From Burkholderiaceae bacterium 26 (GTDB lineage Bacteria; Pseudomonadota; Gammaproteobacteria; Burkholderiales; Burkholderiaceae), in assembly GCA_000955795.1 (NCBI GenBank), contig JYOB01000020.1:1-64000 (forward strand): a stretch of DNA of 64,000 nucleotides, in the 5' to 3' direction. Positions 26,576 through 36,280 of this stretch are shown here, one piece after another. The translations under genes were made by a program, and so were the position numbers. How positions within the stretch are numbered: position 1 is the stretch's first letter; each line of letters begins with the position of its first letter. The notes beneath the pieces are model-generated. The model saw only the letters and a list, made by a program, of their open reading frames with translations. It was not told the DNA's origin and made no database searches.

Positions 26576-27574
26576 TCACTGTTCCTTGATGCCTGCGGCG
26601 CGGACGATGCGGCCGTTGCTGTCGTATTCCGCGCGGATGGCCGCGGCAAACTGTTCGGCGGTGCCGCCGGCCGGCACCACGGCTGCCTGCGTGAGGCGAT
26701 CACGCAGATCGGGCGCAGCCAGCGCTTTGTTGATCTCTGCGTTCAGTCGGGCAATCACGGGCGCAGGCGTCTTGGCCGGCGCGAACACGCCAAAGGTCGA
26801 CGCCATGTTGGCCTTGGCGTAACCCAGTTCGGTGAAGGTCGGCACGTTCGGCAGCGTATCGAGCCGGTGCGGCGCGCCCACCGCAAGCGGGCGCAGCTTG
26901 CCACTCGCGATGTGTTGCATCAGCGTGGGGCCAACGTTGGTCGACATGACCTCCACCTGGCCGCCCAGCGCATCCGTCAATTGCTGGCCACCGCCCTTGT
27001 ACGGGATGAGCGTGATGTCCACATGCGCCTGCGACTTGATCTGCTCCAGCGCAAGATGCCCCACGGTACCCAGGCCAGATGTCGACCAGCGGATCGAGCC
27101 CGGCTTGGTGCGCGACTGGCTCAGCATGTCGGCAAAACTCTTGCCTGTGAATGCCGGCGTGCCCAGCAGGATCATCGGGGCGTACATGACATTGGCCACG
27201 GGCGCGATGTCTCTCTGCGGGTCATACGGCAGCTTGCTGAAATGCGGGTTGAGCGTGAGCGGGCTGACCGACGAAAAGCCCAGCGTGTAGCCATCTGGCG
27301 CCGCCTTGGCCACGGCGTCCATACCGATGCTGCCGCCGGCTCCGGCGCGGTTTTCCACGACCACCGGCTGCCCCAATTGCGCCGACAGCTTTTCGCCCAG
27401 CGCACGCGCCACGTTGTCGGAAATGCCACCGGTCGGGTACGCGACGATGATGCGGATCGGCTTGGCCGGATAGTCCTGCGCTTGCGCAGGCACGGCAGCA
27501 AGCAGCGGCAGGCCGGCGCACAGCAGCACGGCAGAGGCAATCAGACGGCGGCGGGCAGTACGTGCGGAAGTCAT
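26576..27574 (-). CDS. Bug-family (tripartite tricarboxylate) solute-binding protein
   Basis: A 332-residue periplasmic binding protein of the Bug/TctC family, widely expanded in Burkholderiaceae and Bordetella. It has a signal peptide (LLAAVPAQAQ), then DYPAKPIRIIVAYPTGGISDNVAR, the family start. Mid-protein features such as ENRAGAGGSIGMDAVAKAAPDGYT and RWSTSGLGTVGHLALEQI match the clamp of two alpha/beta lobes. The ligand is often a carboxylate, but no cognate TctA/TctB permease is next to it, so it may be an orphan receptor. It is convergent with the KdpE-like gene (six bases apart) and lies downstream of a hairpin that ends the porin gene. Confidence 0.86.
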   Translation of the reverse strand: MTSARTARRRLIASAVLLCAGLPLLAAVPAQAQDYPAKPIRIIVAYPTGGISDNVARALGEKLSAQLGQPVVVENRAGAGGSIGMDAVAKAAPDGYTLGFSSVSPLTLNPHFSKLPYDPQRDIAPVANVMYAPMILLGTPAFTGKSFADMLSQSRTKPGSIRWSTSGLGTVGHLALEQIKSQAHVDITLIPYKGGGQQLTDALGGQVEVMSTNVGPTLMQHIASGKLRPLAVGAPHRLDTLPNVPTFTELGYAKANMASTFGVFAPAKTPAPVIARLNAEINKALAAPDLRDRLTQAAVVPAGGTAEQFAAAIRAEYDSNGRIVRAAGIKEQ

Positions 27575-27662
27575 GGCGCAATGTCAGAAGAACGAAACAG
27601 AAACCAGCATTGTAGGCGGATGCCCAGGCAGCCTTGTCCGACGACGTACAAAAACTGCAGGC

Positions 27663-27690
27663 AAAAAAAAGGCGCCCGAAGGCGCCTTTT
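27663..27690 (-). terminator. Bidirectional-looking terminator after the porin gene
   Basis: Stem AAAAGGCGCC (27667-27676), loop CGAA, stem GGCGCCTTTT (27681-27690). On the minus strand the stem is followed by T from 27670 to 27663. It ends the porin gene. Confidence 0.9.
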
Positions 27691-27717
27691 CCGTTCCCAA
27701 TCGAGTGACAGCGTCGA

Positions 27718-28848
27718 TTAGAAGATGTGGCGGATACCCACGCCAACGCTGGTCTGGTTCGACTTGCCAGTGCCGGTTGCGTTGCCGCCACCCGACAGTT
27801 CCGGCAGAGCCGCGTCCTTGACCTTGTTGTAGTCGACCGTGCCATACACTTGCGTGCGCTTGGACAGGGCGTACTCGGCCAGCAGGACACCGGTGTAGCG
27901 CTTGCCGTCGTTGCCGGCGGTCAGAGCAGCGTTCTTGATGCTGTCGTAGTAGAACGCGCCCGTCAGAGCCAGGGCCGGGGTGATGTTGTACGTCACGCCC
28001 AGGATGCCGACGTGGTCACGACGCTTCGTGGCGCCCGGGGTCAGGCCAGCGCCCGAGGTGGCGTTGCCGTAGATGTTCAGGCCGAAAGCGCTGCCGCCGA
28101 CGCAGTTTGCCGAGCTGTTCACGCAACCCGTTGCGTCGCTGCTGTCGATGTAGCCTGCGAACAGCTTGGCTGCAGCGATCGTGTAGTTACCGCCGATACC
28201 CCACACGGTTTGCTTGTTGCCAGCAACGTCCTTGTGCTGTTGTGCGAAGGCGCCGATGTAGGCCGGGCCGAATTCATAGGCCACCGTGCCGCCAACGTAC
28301 GAGTTCTGGCTTGCAGCGCCAGCCACTTCGCCAAAGCCGTAGGCCAGGCCGACCGACAGGCCGTTCCACTTGCCTTCGTACTTCAGCATGTTGGATTCAC
28401 GCAGACCGGTCAGGCCGTAGTACATCCACGAGTTGCCGTCGTAGTTACCCACGCCCAGCGGGTCGAAGTTGCCGCCGGTCGTGAAGCCGAAGTTGTATTG
28501 ACGGCCCAGCGTGATGGTGCCCAGGTCCTTGTTGGACAGGCCCACGAACGATTGACGGTTGAACAGCGTACCCGAGCTGCTCATCTTGCCCGAATCCGAG
28601 TTGAAGCCGCTTTCCAGCACGAACAGTGCCTTGTTGCCGCCGCCCAGGTCTTCCGAGCCCTTCAGGCCCCAGCGGCTGTTCGACACAGCACCGCTTTCCA
28701 TCTGGGTCACGCTGTTGCCAGCTTGGTTGGCGTTGTTGATGTAGTGAATGCTGGTATCGACAATACCGTACAGCGTCACGCTCGATTGGGCGTAGGCAGA
28801 ACCTGCGAACAGGGCGCCAACTGCAACCAGAATGGCAGACTTTTTCAT
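27718..28848 (-). CDS. Gram-negative porin (Burkholderia type)
   Basis: A 376-residue outer-membrane porin. A signal peptide (MKKSAILVAVGALFAGSAYA) precedes SSVTLYGIVDTSIHYINN, the typical start of Burkholderia/Bordetella trimeric porins. The barrel ends in RHIF, the C-terminal Phe needed for outer-membrane insertion. The body alternates strands and Gly-rich turns. It makes a 16-strand general diffusion pore, probably anion- or solute-selective. A palindrome lies about 80 bases upstream of the start. Confidence 0.92.
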   Translation of the reverse strand: MKKSAILVAVGALFAGSAYAQSSVTLYGIVDTSIHYINNANQAGNSVTQMESGAVSNSRWGLKGSEDLGGGNKALFVLESGFNSDSGKMSSSGTLFNRQSFVGLSNKDLGTITLGRQYNFGFTTGGNFDPLGVGNYDGNSWMYYGLTGLRESNMLKYEGKWNGLSVGLAYGFGEVAGAASQNSYVGGTVAYEFGPAYIGAFAQQHKDVAGNKQTVWGIGGNYTIAAAKLFAGYIDSSDATGCVNSSANCVGGSAFGLNIYGNATSGAGLTPGATKRRDHVGILGVTYNITPALALTGAFYYDSIKNAALTAGNDGKRYTGVLLAEYALSKRTQVYGTVDYNKVKDAALPELSGGGNATGTGKSNQTSVGVGIRHIF

Positions 28849-29340
28849 GTGGGCTCGTAATAAAAGAGTTGTCTCAAACCGCCCGACCCCGTGTGCATGA
28901 GGTTGGGCTCCTCCGTTTCCTTAACTTCCGTGTCGGAAGTGCCGCGCAAATTTAACAAAAGCCCATATGCCCGGCAAAGTAATTCACGGAATCGTTCTAC
29001 CAAGTGTGGTACGCGCGCATCGCTCTTAATGCACTGCACCAAATCGGCCTACGGCAAGGCTTGCCAGCGCATCGCGCCCTGCTGTGGTGCACCAAGGCGG
29101 ACCGCCGGCTTTGAACCGCTCTCTTGATTAGACAAAAAGGTTGGGGGATTGCCGGGGCGTTACGCCATTGGCGCGATATTCAGCGCCGTTCACGCTGACT
29201 TGCATCATTTCGGCGCCGACAACAAACCGTTCGTCGCACCACCGTGGATACGGCATGCCCCCTGACCTAGGCTGTACACCGTGGCAGGACATCAAATGAC
29301 CACAAACAAAGCCGAAAATCAGTTGAAGAAGGAGTTCGCC
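28849..29340. other. Intergenic region between porin and repeat-protein genes
   Basis: About 490 bases. It carries the porin promoter region, a 7-base palindrome at 28924-28940, and, at its right end, GAAGGAG before the repeat-protein start. I find no supportable gene on either strand. Confidence 0.5.
28924..28940. promoter_or_regulatory. Palindrome ACTTCCG-TGT-CGGAAGT upstream of porin
   Basis: Perfect 7-base arms with a 3-base spacer, 76-92 bases before the porin start. Candidate operator site; it could also form a short hairpin in the 5' leader. Confidence 0.4.
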
Positions 29341-29625
29341 ATGCGACTCAAGCAAATGGGGTTGGCCGCCATGTTGGCGGTCGGAGCCCTCGCGGCTGGC
29401 AGCGCTTGGGCACAAGCCAGCCGCGTGGAAGTGTTCGGCCAGAATGCGCGGGCCGAACGGTTTGACGTTTATAGCGACGGTGCCCGCACCGGACGCTTCG
29501 ACACGTATACAGAAGGCGCACGCAGCGGCCGCTTCGATCCGTATTCGGACGGCATGCGCAGCGACCCGGCCGGCCGCTCCCGCGACGGCGGCGGTACGGT
29601 CTACGGATACCCGGTTCCGAATTGA
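29341..29625 (+). CDS. Small secreted protein with 12-residue repeats
   Basis: A 94-residue exported protein. A signal peptide (MRLKQMGLAAMLAVGALAAG then SAWAQ) is followed by three tandem 12-residue units at 36-47, 48-59 and 60-71: ARAERFDVYSDG, ARTGRFDTYTEG, ARSGRFDPYSDG. Each has the pattern Ala-Arg-x-x-Arg-Phe-Asp-x-Tyr-[Ser/Thr]-[Asp/Glu]-Gly. The tail is Gly/Arg-rich and ends YGYPVPN. The mature protein is soluble, with many Arg and Asp residues. The ATG at 29341 has AAGGAG upstream. No function is known to me; a binding role for acidic or ionic surfaces is a guess. Confidence 0.7.
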   Translation: MRLKQMGLAAMLAVGALAAGSAWAQASRVEVFGQNARAERFDVYSDGARTGRFDTYTEGARSGRFDPYSDGMRSDPAGRSRDGGGTVYGYPVPN

Positions 29626-29758
29626 TGCGCCGATCGGCATTCACCGCGTTCGTCGCGCATTGATCAATTACGGGCCGGTCTCCAGGCATCCTCCGTTTTC
29701 CGCCTCTTGGCCCACTCTGGCCCCGCTGGTGATGCGCCAGCGGGGCTTTTTCATGCGC

Positions 29759-31957
29759 TCAGATGAGCTTGTCGAGCGTGATCGGCAGTTCGCGCACGCG
29801 CCGGCCGGTGGCGTGATAGACCGCGTTGGCGATGGCCGCCGGCACGCCCGTGATGCCGATCTCGCCAATGCCCTTGGCGCCCAGCGGGTTGATGTGCGGG
29901 TCCGCCTCGTCCAGCACGAGGATGTCGATGTCGGGCACATCGGCGTTGACTGGTACGTGGTACTCCGCCAGGTTGTTGTTGACGATGCGGCCGTAGCGCG
30001 GGTCGAACAGGCTCTCTTCGAACAGCGCCATGCCCATGCCCCCGACGATGCCGCCCATGAGCTGGCTGCGGCCGGTCTTGGCGTTGAGCAACCGCCCCAC
30101 GCCGTAGCTCGCCACGATGCGCGAGACGCGAATCACGCCCAGGTCAGCATCAACGTGCACCTCGGCAAACACCGCGCCGAACGAGTGCATTGAGTACTTC
30201 TGCTTTTCTTCGCCCGGCGCCACCTTGGCGGTCACCTCGATGGGGCGGCCGTAGCGCGCGACCACGGCGGCCACGGGCTCACGCGCCCCGCTTCGGGCAC
30301 TCAAAAAGCCGTCGGCCACGGTGATATCGCTTGCGGCCACGCCATGCAGCGGCGAGCTGGCATCGGCAATGGCTGCGGCAATCAACGCATCGCGAGCCTG
30401 CGCGCCGGCGGCCTGCACGGCGGGCGATACGCTGGCCACGCTCTGCGAGCCGCCCGACACCGGCGCCTCGGGCATGCGCGTATCGCCCAGGCCAAAATGC
30501 ACGCGGTCGACGGGCATGCCCATGGCATCCGCCGCCACCTGCGTCATCACCGTGTAGGTGCCGGTGCCCAGATCCTGCGAGCCGGATTCGACCTGCGCCG
30601 TGCCGTCGGGCAGGTAGCGCGCGGTGGCGCCGGCCGCGCTGCGGTTGGCAGGGTACGTGGCCGTGGCCATGCCCCAACCGATGCGTGTGTTGCCCTCGCG
30701 CATGCTGCCCGGCTGCGGGTTGCGGCGCGCCCAGCCGAAGCGCTCGGCACCAGAGCGGTAGCACGCGGCCAGCGATTTGCTCGACCACGGGATGCGTTTT
30801 TCCGGGTCTTGCGCGGCGTCGTTGCGCAGACGCAGCTCCACCGGATCGATGCCGAGCGCGTAGGCCATCTCATCCAGCGCCACTTCCAGTGCGAACGTGC
30901 CAGTGGCTTCGCCCGGCGCGCGCATGAACGTCGGCGTGCCGACGTTCATGCGCGCGAGCCGATGCGTGGTCCGCTGGTTGGGCGTGTCGTAAAGCATGCG
31001 GGTAACGATGGCGCACGGCTCGGTCCAGTCTTCGATCATCGACGTGGTGGTCAGCGAGTCATGCGAGATGGCGGTGAAGCGGCCATCGCTGGCGGCGCCC
31101 AAGGCGATGCGCTGCTCGGTGCGAGGACGCCCGCCGACCGGGCCGAACATCTGCGGGCGTTCCAGCACCAGCTTGACGGGCCGCCCCGCCTGGCGCGCGG
31201 CCATCGCCGCCAGCACCACGTGCGACCACACCGAGCCCTTGCAGCCGAATCCGCCGCCCACGAACGGGCACACCACACGCAGCTTGTCGGGCGACAAGCC
31301 GAGCGTCTTGGCAACGGTGCGGCGCACGCCCGAGACGTATTGCGTGCTGTCGTACAGCGTGAGCGAATCGCCCTCCCACACCGCGATGGTGGCGTGCGGC
31401 TCCATGGGGTTGTGCGTCTCCATGGGCGTCCCGTAGACGGCCTCGACGCGCTGCGACGCCTGGGCCATGCCGGCGGCCATGTCGCCGCGCGCGGTGTCGG
31501 CCGATTGCGTCTGCACCTTGCCGGGCGAGTGCGCATCGGTGCGGGCGGTTTCGAAATCGAGCCGCGCGGGCTGCTGGGCAACCTCCACGCGAACCATGCG
31601 GGCTGCAGCCTGGGCGTGTTCCAGCGTGTCGCCCGCCACCAGCGCAATGGGCTGGCCGTTGTAGTGCACCTGATCGTCCTGCAGCAAAGAAAGAGCGCGT
31701 CCGGCCGGTGGTTCCAGCGCCGGCTTGCCGCCGTTGGGCAGGCGCGGGGCGTTCTCGTGCGTCATCACCAGCAGCACGCCGGGCATGGCCTGCGCGACGT
31801 GCGTATCGACCCGCGTGATGCGTCCGGCGGGCACTGTGCTTTGTACCAGCACGGCATGCGCCAGGCGCGGCACCTGGAACTCGGCGGAGTAGCGCGCCTG
31901 GCCCGTGACTTTGAGCAGACCGTCTGTGCGGTCCAGCGGTTGGCCCACGTTGCTCAT
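29759..31957 (-). CDS. Molybdenum-binding subunit of aldehyde oxidoreductase (PaoC-like)
   Basis: A 732-residue xanthine-oxidase-family catalytic subunit, holding the molybdopterin cofactor. It starts [20 protein letters not shown]. Conserved parts include GGGFGCKG (Mo/pterin loop), the [15 protein letters not shown] substrate region, [15 protein letters not shown] and the C-terminal [18 protein letters not shown], where the glutamate is the catalytic base. Subunit order on the transcript is 2Fe-2S, FAD, Mo, as in E. coli paoABC. It would oxidise aromatic aldehydes in the periplasm after Tat export of the complex. The start overlaps the FAD-subunit stop (ATGA). Confidence 0.9.
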   Translation of the reverse strand: MSNVGQPLDRTDGLLKVTGQARYSAEFQVPRLAHAVLVQSTVPAGRITRVDTHVAQAMPGVLLVMTHENAPRLPNGGKPALEPPAGRALSLLQDDQVHYNGQPIALVAGDTLEHAQAAARMVRVEVAQQPARLDFETARTDAHSPGKVQTQSADTARGDMAAGMAQASQRVEAVYGTPMETHNPMEPHATIAVWEGDSLTLYDSTQYVSGVRRTVAKTLGLSPDKLRVVCPFVGGGFGCKGSVWSHVVLAAMAARQAGRPVKLVLERPQMFGPVGGRPRTEQRIALGAASDGRFTAISHDSLTTTSMIEDWTEPCAIVTRMLYDTPNQRTTHRLARMNVGTPTFMRAPGEATGTFALEVALDEMAYALGIDPVELRLRNDAAQDPEKRIPWSSKSLAACYRSGAERFGWARRNPQPGSMREGNTRIGWGMATATYPANRSAAGATARYLPDGTAQVESGSQDLGTGTYTVMTQVAADAMGMPVDRVHFGLGDTRMPEAPVSGGSQSVASVSPAVQAAGAQARDALIAAAIADASSPLHGVAASDITVADGFLSARSGAREPVAAVVARYGRPIEVTAKVAPGEEKQKYSMHSFGAVFAEVHVDADLGVIRVSRIVASYGVGRLLNAKTGRSQLMGGIVGGMGMALFEESLFDPRYGRIVNNNLAEYHVPVNADVPDIDILVLDEADPHINPLGAKGIGEIGITGVPAAIANAVYHATGRRVRELPITLDKLI

Positions 31958-32976
31958 GCCACACCCCCAGTCGGATTGGTGGGATTGGTCGGATTGGAAG
32001 CCACCGTCAGCGCGCGTGCCACCGCCCGCTGTGCGAGCGGCACCTTGAAGCCGTTGTCGCGCAGCGGCTGTGCGCCCTGCACGGCCAACGCGCCGGCCTG
32101 GGCAAACAACTGCGCGTCCAGCACCTGTCCCGCCAACATCTGTTCTGCCGCATGCGCGCGCCAAGGCTTGTGTGCCACGCCGCCCAGCGCAATGCGCGCC
32201 TCCCGGATCGTCCGCCCATCCGTCTGCAACGCCAGCGCCGCCGCCACCGACACCAGCGCAAACGCATAGCTCGCGCGGTCGCGCACCTTCAGGTAATGCA
32301 CCTGCGTGCCGAACACTGGCGGCGGCAAGTCGATAGCGACGATCAGCTCACCGGGTCGGAGTGTCGTGTCGATTTCGGGGTGCGCTTCCGGCAATCGATG
32401 GAACGCGTCGATCGGGATACGCCGCTCACCGTGCATGCCGTGCACAACCACCGTGGCATCCAGCGCGGCGAGCGCGACGGCCATGTCCGACGGCTGCGTC
32501 GCCACGCACGCATCGCTCGCACCCAGGATGGCGTGCATACGGTTGAAGCCCTCGCGCGCCGCACAGCCGGAGCCAGGCTGCCGCTTGTTGCACTCCGGGT
32601 ACGCCGTGTCGTAGAAGTAATGGCAGCGCGTGCGCTGCATCAGGTTACCGCCGTTGGTGGCCATGTTGCGCAACTGGCCCGACGCGCCCGACACAATCGC
32701 TTCGCTCAGCAGCGGATACCGCGAGCGCACCAGCGGATGCGCCGCCGTATCGGCATTGCGCGCCATCGCGCCCAGGCGCAGGCCACCGTCAGGCAACGCG
32801 CGAATCTGCGCCAGCGGCAGGCGGCTTACGTCCACCAGCCGCTGGGGCTGCTCGACGCCGCCTTTCATCAGGTCCAGCAGGTTCGTGCCGCCGCCGATAT
32901 AACGCGCGCCTGGCTCATGGCCCAGGCGCACGGCAGCTTCGACGGAGGACGCACGGTCATAGGCAATCGATTGCAT
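31954..32976 (-). CDS. FAD-binding subunit of aldehyde oxidoreductase (PaoB-like)
   Basis: A 340-residue FAD subunit of the xanthine-oxidase family. The FAD loop [17 protein letters not shown] is at about residues 25-41, and the second motif near [15 protein letters not shown]. Cysteines at [13 protein letters not shown] and KRQPGSGC fit the extra [4Fe-4S] site described for E. coli PaoB, not found in most family members. It passes electrons from the Mo site via the iron-sulfur subunit to FAD. It sits between the 2Fe-2S gene (nine bases) and the Mo subunit gene (ATGA overlap). Confidence 0.88.
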   Translation of the reverse strand: MQSIAYDRASSVEAAVRLGHEPGARYIGGGTNLLDLMKGGVEQPQRLVDVSRLPLAQIRALPDGGLRLGAMARNADTAAHPLVRSRYPLLSEAIVSGASGQLRNMATNGGNLMQRTRCHYFYDTAYPECNKRQPGSGCAAREGFNRMHAILGASDACVATQPSDMAVALAALDATVVVHGMHGERRIPIDAFHRLPEAHPEIDTTLRPGELIVAIDLPPPVFGTQVHYLKVRDRASYAFALVSVAAALALQTDGRTIREARIALGGVAHKPWRAHAAEQMLAGQVLDAQLFAQAGALAVQGAQPLRDNGFKVPLAQRAVARALTVASNPTNPTNPTGGVA

Positions 32977-32985
32977 GGCGGCTCC

Positions 32986-33726
32986 TCAGGCAGCGTTGCC
33001 AGACTTGGCAGCCACCACGCGAATCGCCGCCACGATGTTGGGGTACGCACCGCAGCGGCAGATGTTGCCGCTCATGCGCTCGCGTATTTCATCTTCGGTC
33101 AGCGCGACGGGGCCTTCATTGCCCAGTGCCGCGGGCGACGTGACCGTGCTGGGCATACCGTGGCGCGCCTCCTCCAGCACCGCCACCGCCGAGCAGATCT
33201 GCCCCGGCGTGCAATATCCGCACTGAAACGCGTCGTGCTCGAGAAACGCGGCCTGCACCGGATGCAGCGCCGTGCGGTCGACCACGCCGTCATGCGCGTG
33301 TGCCAATCCTTCGACGGTGGTGATCGCCTCGCCCTCGTGCATGATCGCCAGCGTCAGGCAACTGTTGATGCGCCGGCCGTTCACGAGGACGGTGCACGCG
33401 CCGCACTGGCCACGGTCGCAGCCTTTCTTGGTGCCTGTCAGACCCAGCACTTCGCGCAGCGCATCGAGCAACGTCACACGCGGCTCGAGCGACAACGCAT
33501 ACGGCTTGCCGTTGATATTGAGCGATACCGGCCGCGCAGGCGCCAAAGCAGCGGGACGTGCCGGGGCCGACGCAGAAGTGCGCGCGCCGGCCGACTCGTG
33601 CGGCAGCGCAAACGCCGACGCCGCAGCTGCCGCGCCCTGCAGAAAGCCGCGCCGGCTCGGGCGCGCGGGTGACCCATCCGGTTCGTCGGCGGGGTCATTC
33701 GATGCTGGAAAGGGATGTTCAGACAT
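32986..33726 (-). CDS. 2Fe-2S subunit of aldehyde oxidoreductase (PaoA-like)
   Basis: A 246-residue iron-sulfur subunit. A Tat signal (RPSRRGFLQGAAAAASAFALP) gives export of the whole trimer. The plant-type [2Fe-2S] loop CDRGQCGACTVLVNGRRINSC and the second, helical cluster site CGYCTPGQICSA ... CRCGAYPNI are complete. The ATG at 33726 has GGAGCG upstream. It is the first gene of the three-gene operon. No paoD-like maturation gene is visible nearby. Confidence 0.9.
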   Translation of the reverse strand: MSEHPFPASNDPADEPDGSPARPSRRGFLQGAAAAASAFALPHESAGARTSASAPARPAALAPARPVSLNINGKPYALSLEPRVTLLDALREVLGLTGTKKGCDRGQCGACTVLVNGRRINSCLTLAIMHEGEAITTVEGLAHAHDGVVDRTALHPVQAAFLEHDAFQCGYCTPGQICSAVAVLEEARHGMPSTVTSPAALGNEGPVALTEDEIRERMSGNICRCGAYPNIVAAIRVVAAKSGNAA

Positions 33727-33890
33727 GGCGCACGCTCCACCGGCCGGTGGCGGCCGTAGCTGGGGACATGCGTCAGGGGAAAGCAAGCGGAATACCCGGC
33801 ACCCGGGCGTTGGGGAGTCGCTGAGCAGCGGCTTCGCGGAGGGGAATTGCTGCGGCGCGTGTAAGGCTTACGCGCCGCGTTGCAGTGCGG

Positions 33891-35201
33891 TTACCTGGCC
33901 GGGCCGACGCGATCGCGCGACACATCCATGACCATGCGCGTTAGCAGGTACAGGCGCGGCACGATGGAATTCAGGTCGACATATTCGGCGTCATTCGAGT
34001 GCGCGCCAAAGCTCGCCAGACCGAAGCGCTCGATCACGGGCGCCTTGGTTTTCGAGGCGGCAAACGCGGCATCGGTGCCGCCGCCTTCGGCCTTGTCGTC
34101 AATCTCCAGCGTCTTGCCGAGTTCGCCGTAGATCTTCTGGGCGTGCTCGGCCAGCGCGCGCGACGCCGGCGTGGCTTCCAGCGGCGGGCGGCGGCGCTCG
34201 AACCGGGCCGAGACCTGCGTATCCGGAATCAGCTTGTTCTTGATGCGCTCGTTGACCGTTTCTTCCAGCTTGTCGGCATCGGCCGCGCGCAGCAGGCGCA
34301 CATCGGCCTGGGCGCTGGCCACGGCCGGGATCACGTTGCGGTTGGTGCCCGCCTGCGCCACCGTCCAGTTCACCTTCAGGCCCGTTTCGGGCTTGGACAG
34401 ATCGCGCATCTGCAGCACCTGGTGCGACAGCTCATACAGCGCGTTGCGGCCCTGCTCCGGCGCGCCGCCCGCGTGCGAAGCCTTGCCTTTCACATCCAGC
34501 AGGATCGCGCCGATGCCGCTGGTGGCGAGCGACAGCTTGTCGGAGGTCACGCGCGTGCCTTCGCACGAGAACACGGCGTCCTGCTCGGCGCCCAGCTTGG
34601 CCTGCATGGCCCGCGCGCCCGGCGAGCTGATCTCTTCATCGCCGTTGATCAGCACCGTGAGCGTGCCGTACTGCTTGAAGTTGACGGCCTGCAGAATCGA
34701 TACCGTGTGCAGGATGACCGCCACGCCGTTCTTGTCGTCGGCAATGCCCAGGCCGTAGGCGCGCTCACCGTCGATGCGGAATGGCTGGTGCGCAAGCATG
34801 CCCTTCAAGTACACGGTATCCATGTGCGCGATCAGCATGATGTTGCGCTTGCCCTCGCCCTTGAAGCGCGCAAGCACCATCTTGCCGATCTTCTCGGGCG
34901 TGTCGGCCATGCGGTAGGCGTGGTCGCTGGGGTCGATGAGCTTCACGTCGCCGCCCATGCCGCGCAGGCGCTCGGCGATCACGCCGGCAATCTTGTCCAG
35001 GCCTTCGATATCCTTGCTGCCCGATTCGATCGAGACCAATGTCTTCATGGTGTCGATCAGCGCCGGTTTTTCCTGCTGGGCGCGCTTGTAGATTTCAGCC
35101 GGCGGCACGGCGGCGGCATGGCCGGCAGCCAGCACACTCACCATTGCGATGACGGCCAGCAGTGCCGGGCGCATGCCCTTGGGCAACAACGGGGCTCTCA
35201 T
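33891..35201 (-). CDS. M20-family carboxypeptidase, glutamate carboxypeptidase-like
   Basis: A 436-residue exported zinc peptidase of the M20 family, closest in pattern to carboxypeptidase G2. A signal peptide (AVIAMVSVLAAGHAAA) precedes the catalytic domain. Two-zinc ligands and catalytic residues are visible: His126 and Asp128 (AHMDTVY), Asp155 (GIADDKNG), Glu189/190 (NGDEEIS), and the late His in FGAHSNDAEY. The dimerisation domain lies between (KASHAGGAPEQGRNA). It would release C-terminal glutamate or related groups from peptides or folates in the periplasm. MRAPLLPKGM gives an alternative start at the second Met. It is divergent from the DUF1835 gene. Confidence 0.88.
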   Translation of the reverse strand: MRAPLLPKGMRPALLAVIAMVSVLAAGHAAAVPPAEIYKRAQQEKPALIDTMKTLVSIESGSKDIEGLDKIAGVIAERLRGMGGDVKLIDPSDHAYRMADTPEKIGKMVLARFKGEGKRNIMLIAHMDTVYLKGMLAHQPFRIDGERAYGLGIADDKNGVAVILHTVSILQAVNFKQYGTLTVLINGDEEISSPGARAMQAKLGAEQDAVFSCEGTRVTSDKLSLATSGIGAILLDVKGKASHAGGAPEQGRNALYELSHQVLQMRDLSKPETGLKVNWTVAQAGTNRNVIPAVASAQADVRLLRAADADKLEETVNERIKNKLIPDTQVSARFERRRPPLEATPASRALAEHAQKIYGELGKTLEIDDKAEGGGTDAAFAASKTKAPVIERFGLASFGAHSNDAEYVDLNSIVPRLYLLTRMVMDVSRDRVGPAR

Positions 35202-35282
35202 GAATGTTTCCTCACCTGTTCTTAGTTATGGTCTGCAACAAAACGGCGATTTTTGCACGCCCACCTGAGCGTTGCCCGAGGG

Positions 35283-35301
35283 CTATCCCCCCTTTGGATA
35301 G
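35283..35301. promoter_or_regulatory. Inverted repeat CTATCC-n7-GGATAG in the divergent promoter
   Basis: Perfect 6-base arms (35283-35288 and 35296-35301) between the M20 peptidase and DUF1835 genes. A possible operator; weak evidence. Confidence 0.3.
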
Positions 35302-35384
35302 ACGCATGACACCGCGCAAAGGAATACTGATAGAGATGCGTAAAACGAAAGCGCCGGGCTGACACTCTCGCTACAATTGCTGCC

Positions 35385-36179
35385 ATGCAATACATCCATG
35401 TCGTCAACGGCGATGTTGCCGGCGCCACGCTCAAGCAGGCGCTCGCACAGGCTGGCCGTCCCGATTCCGTAGTCGTACTGCGCGACGATCTCGCCGTCGG
35501 GCCGCTGGTCGACGTCGATAGCGTCGCCATGGCGCGCTCCGGCTTCTGGCAGCGCGTGGCGCCCAACAGCAATATCGACTTCGCCGCCGAGATGCGCGAC
35601 GCCCTTGCGTCGCTCGCCGATCTGCGCGATGCCACTACCGAAGTCGCCATCTGGCACGGCCAAAGCGCGTCGGACCAGCTCATGCTGCGCCGGGTGGCGT
35701 TCCACCTGCACCAAGCGCCCCAGCGCATCAATGAAGTCGGCATGGATGTGCGCGAACTTGAGGCGCCCAACGGTCAAGGCCCGCTGACGACCATCGGCAT
35801 GTACTCGGGCGCCCGGCTGGCGCGGCGGTTTTCGACCATCGCGCCGGTGTCGGTGCTGCGCATCGGCCGCCTGGCCTACGAATGGCAGCAGACCGTGCGC
35901 GAGAACGCCGATACGCGGCTGTGGAAAGGCAACACGCTGGTACCGGTGTCGTACGGCACGGTGGATGAAGTGATCCTGGAGCACGTTCCCAGCGACTGGG
36001 CCAGCGCCCGCGACGTGGTCGGCAGCATCATGGGCGCCATCGACGGGCTGCTCGCCAGCGACTGGTTCGTCTTCTGGCGCTGCCGCGAACTGGTCGGCAA
36101 CGGCCAGTTGCTGCTGCGCGGCGAGGCCGATTCGCTCAGCACCTGCGAACTGCGTCGCAATGTGAGCGTGGCCGTGTAA
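35385..36179 (+). CDS. DUF1835 domain-containing protein
   Basis: A 264-residue cytoplasmic protein of the DUF1835 family. It opens MQYIHVVNGDVAGATLKQAL, the family start, and carries RDDLAVGPL and IWHGQSASDQLMLRR in the first half. A C-terminal segment contains the RLAYEWQQTVREN and LLRGEADS features of the partner DUF3658-like domain. The biochemical function is not known. It stands alone, convergent with the KefC-like gene through a terminator, and divergent from the M20 peptidase gene. Confidence 0.8.
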   Translation: MQYIHVVNGDVAGATLKQALAQAGRPDSVVVLRDDLAVGPLVDVDSVAMARSGFWQRVAPNSNIDFAAEMRDALASLADLRDATTEVAIWHGQSASDQLMLRRVAFHLHQAPQRINEVGMDVRELEAPNGQGPLTTIGMYSGARLARRFSTIAPVSVLRIGRLAYEWQQTVRENADTRLWKGNTLVPVSYGTVDEVILEHVPSDWASARDVVGSIMGAIDGLLASDWFVFWRCRELVGNGQLLLRGEADSLSTCELRRNVSVAV

Positions 36180-36207
36180 GCGCCGCCTGAAACCTGGATC
36201 TGCCCCG

Positions 36208-36236
36208 AGGAGCGCCGAAAGCGCTCCTTTTTATTT
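36208..36236 (+). terminator. Terminator after the DUF1835 gene
   Basis: Stem AGGAGCGC (36208-36215), loop CGAAA, stem GCGCTCCT (36221-36228), then TTTTTATTT. Confidence 0.92.
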
Positions 36237-36280
36237 GTTCGCGCTGCTTGCGCCTGAACCGCGTTTGTAACCGGCGCGAG

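Noticed and set aside
29128-29640. Minus-strand frame opposite the small repeat protein
   Set aside because: The plus-strand frame has a signal peptide, regular repeats and a Shine-Dalgarno; the antisense frame has none.
30344-32269. Long open frame antisense to the molybdenum subunit
   Set aside because: It is Arg/His/Gly-rich with no family features and lies opposite a well-supported gene; high GC creates such frames.
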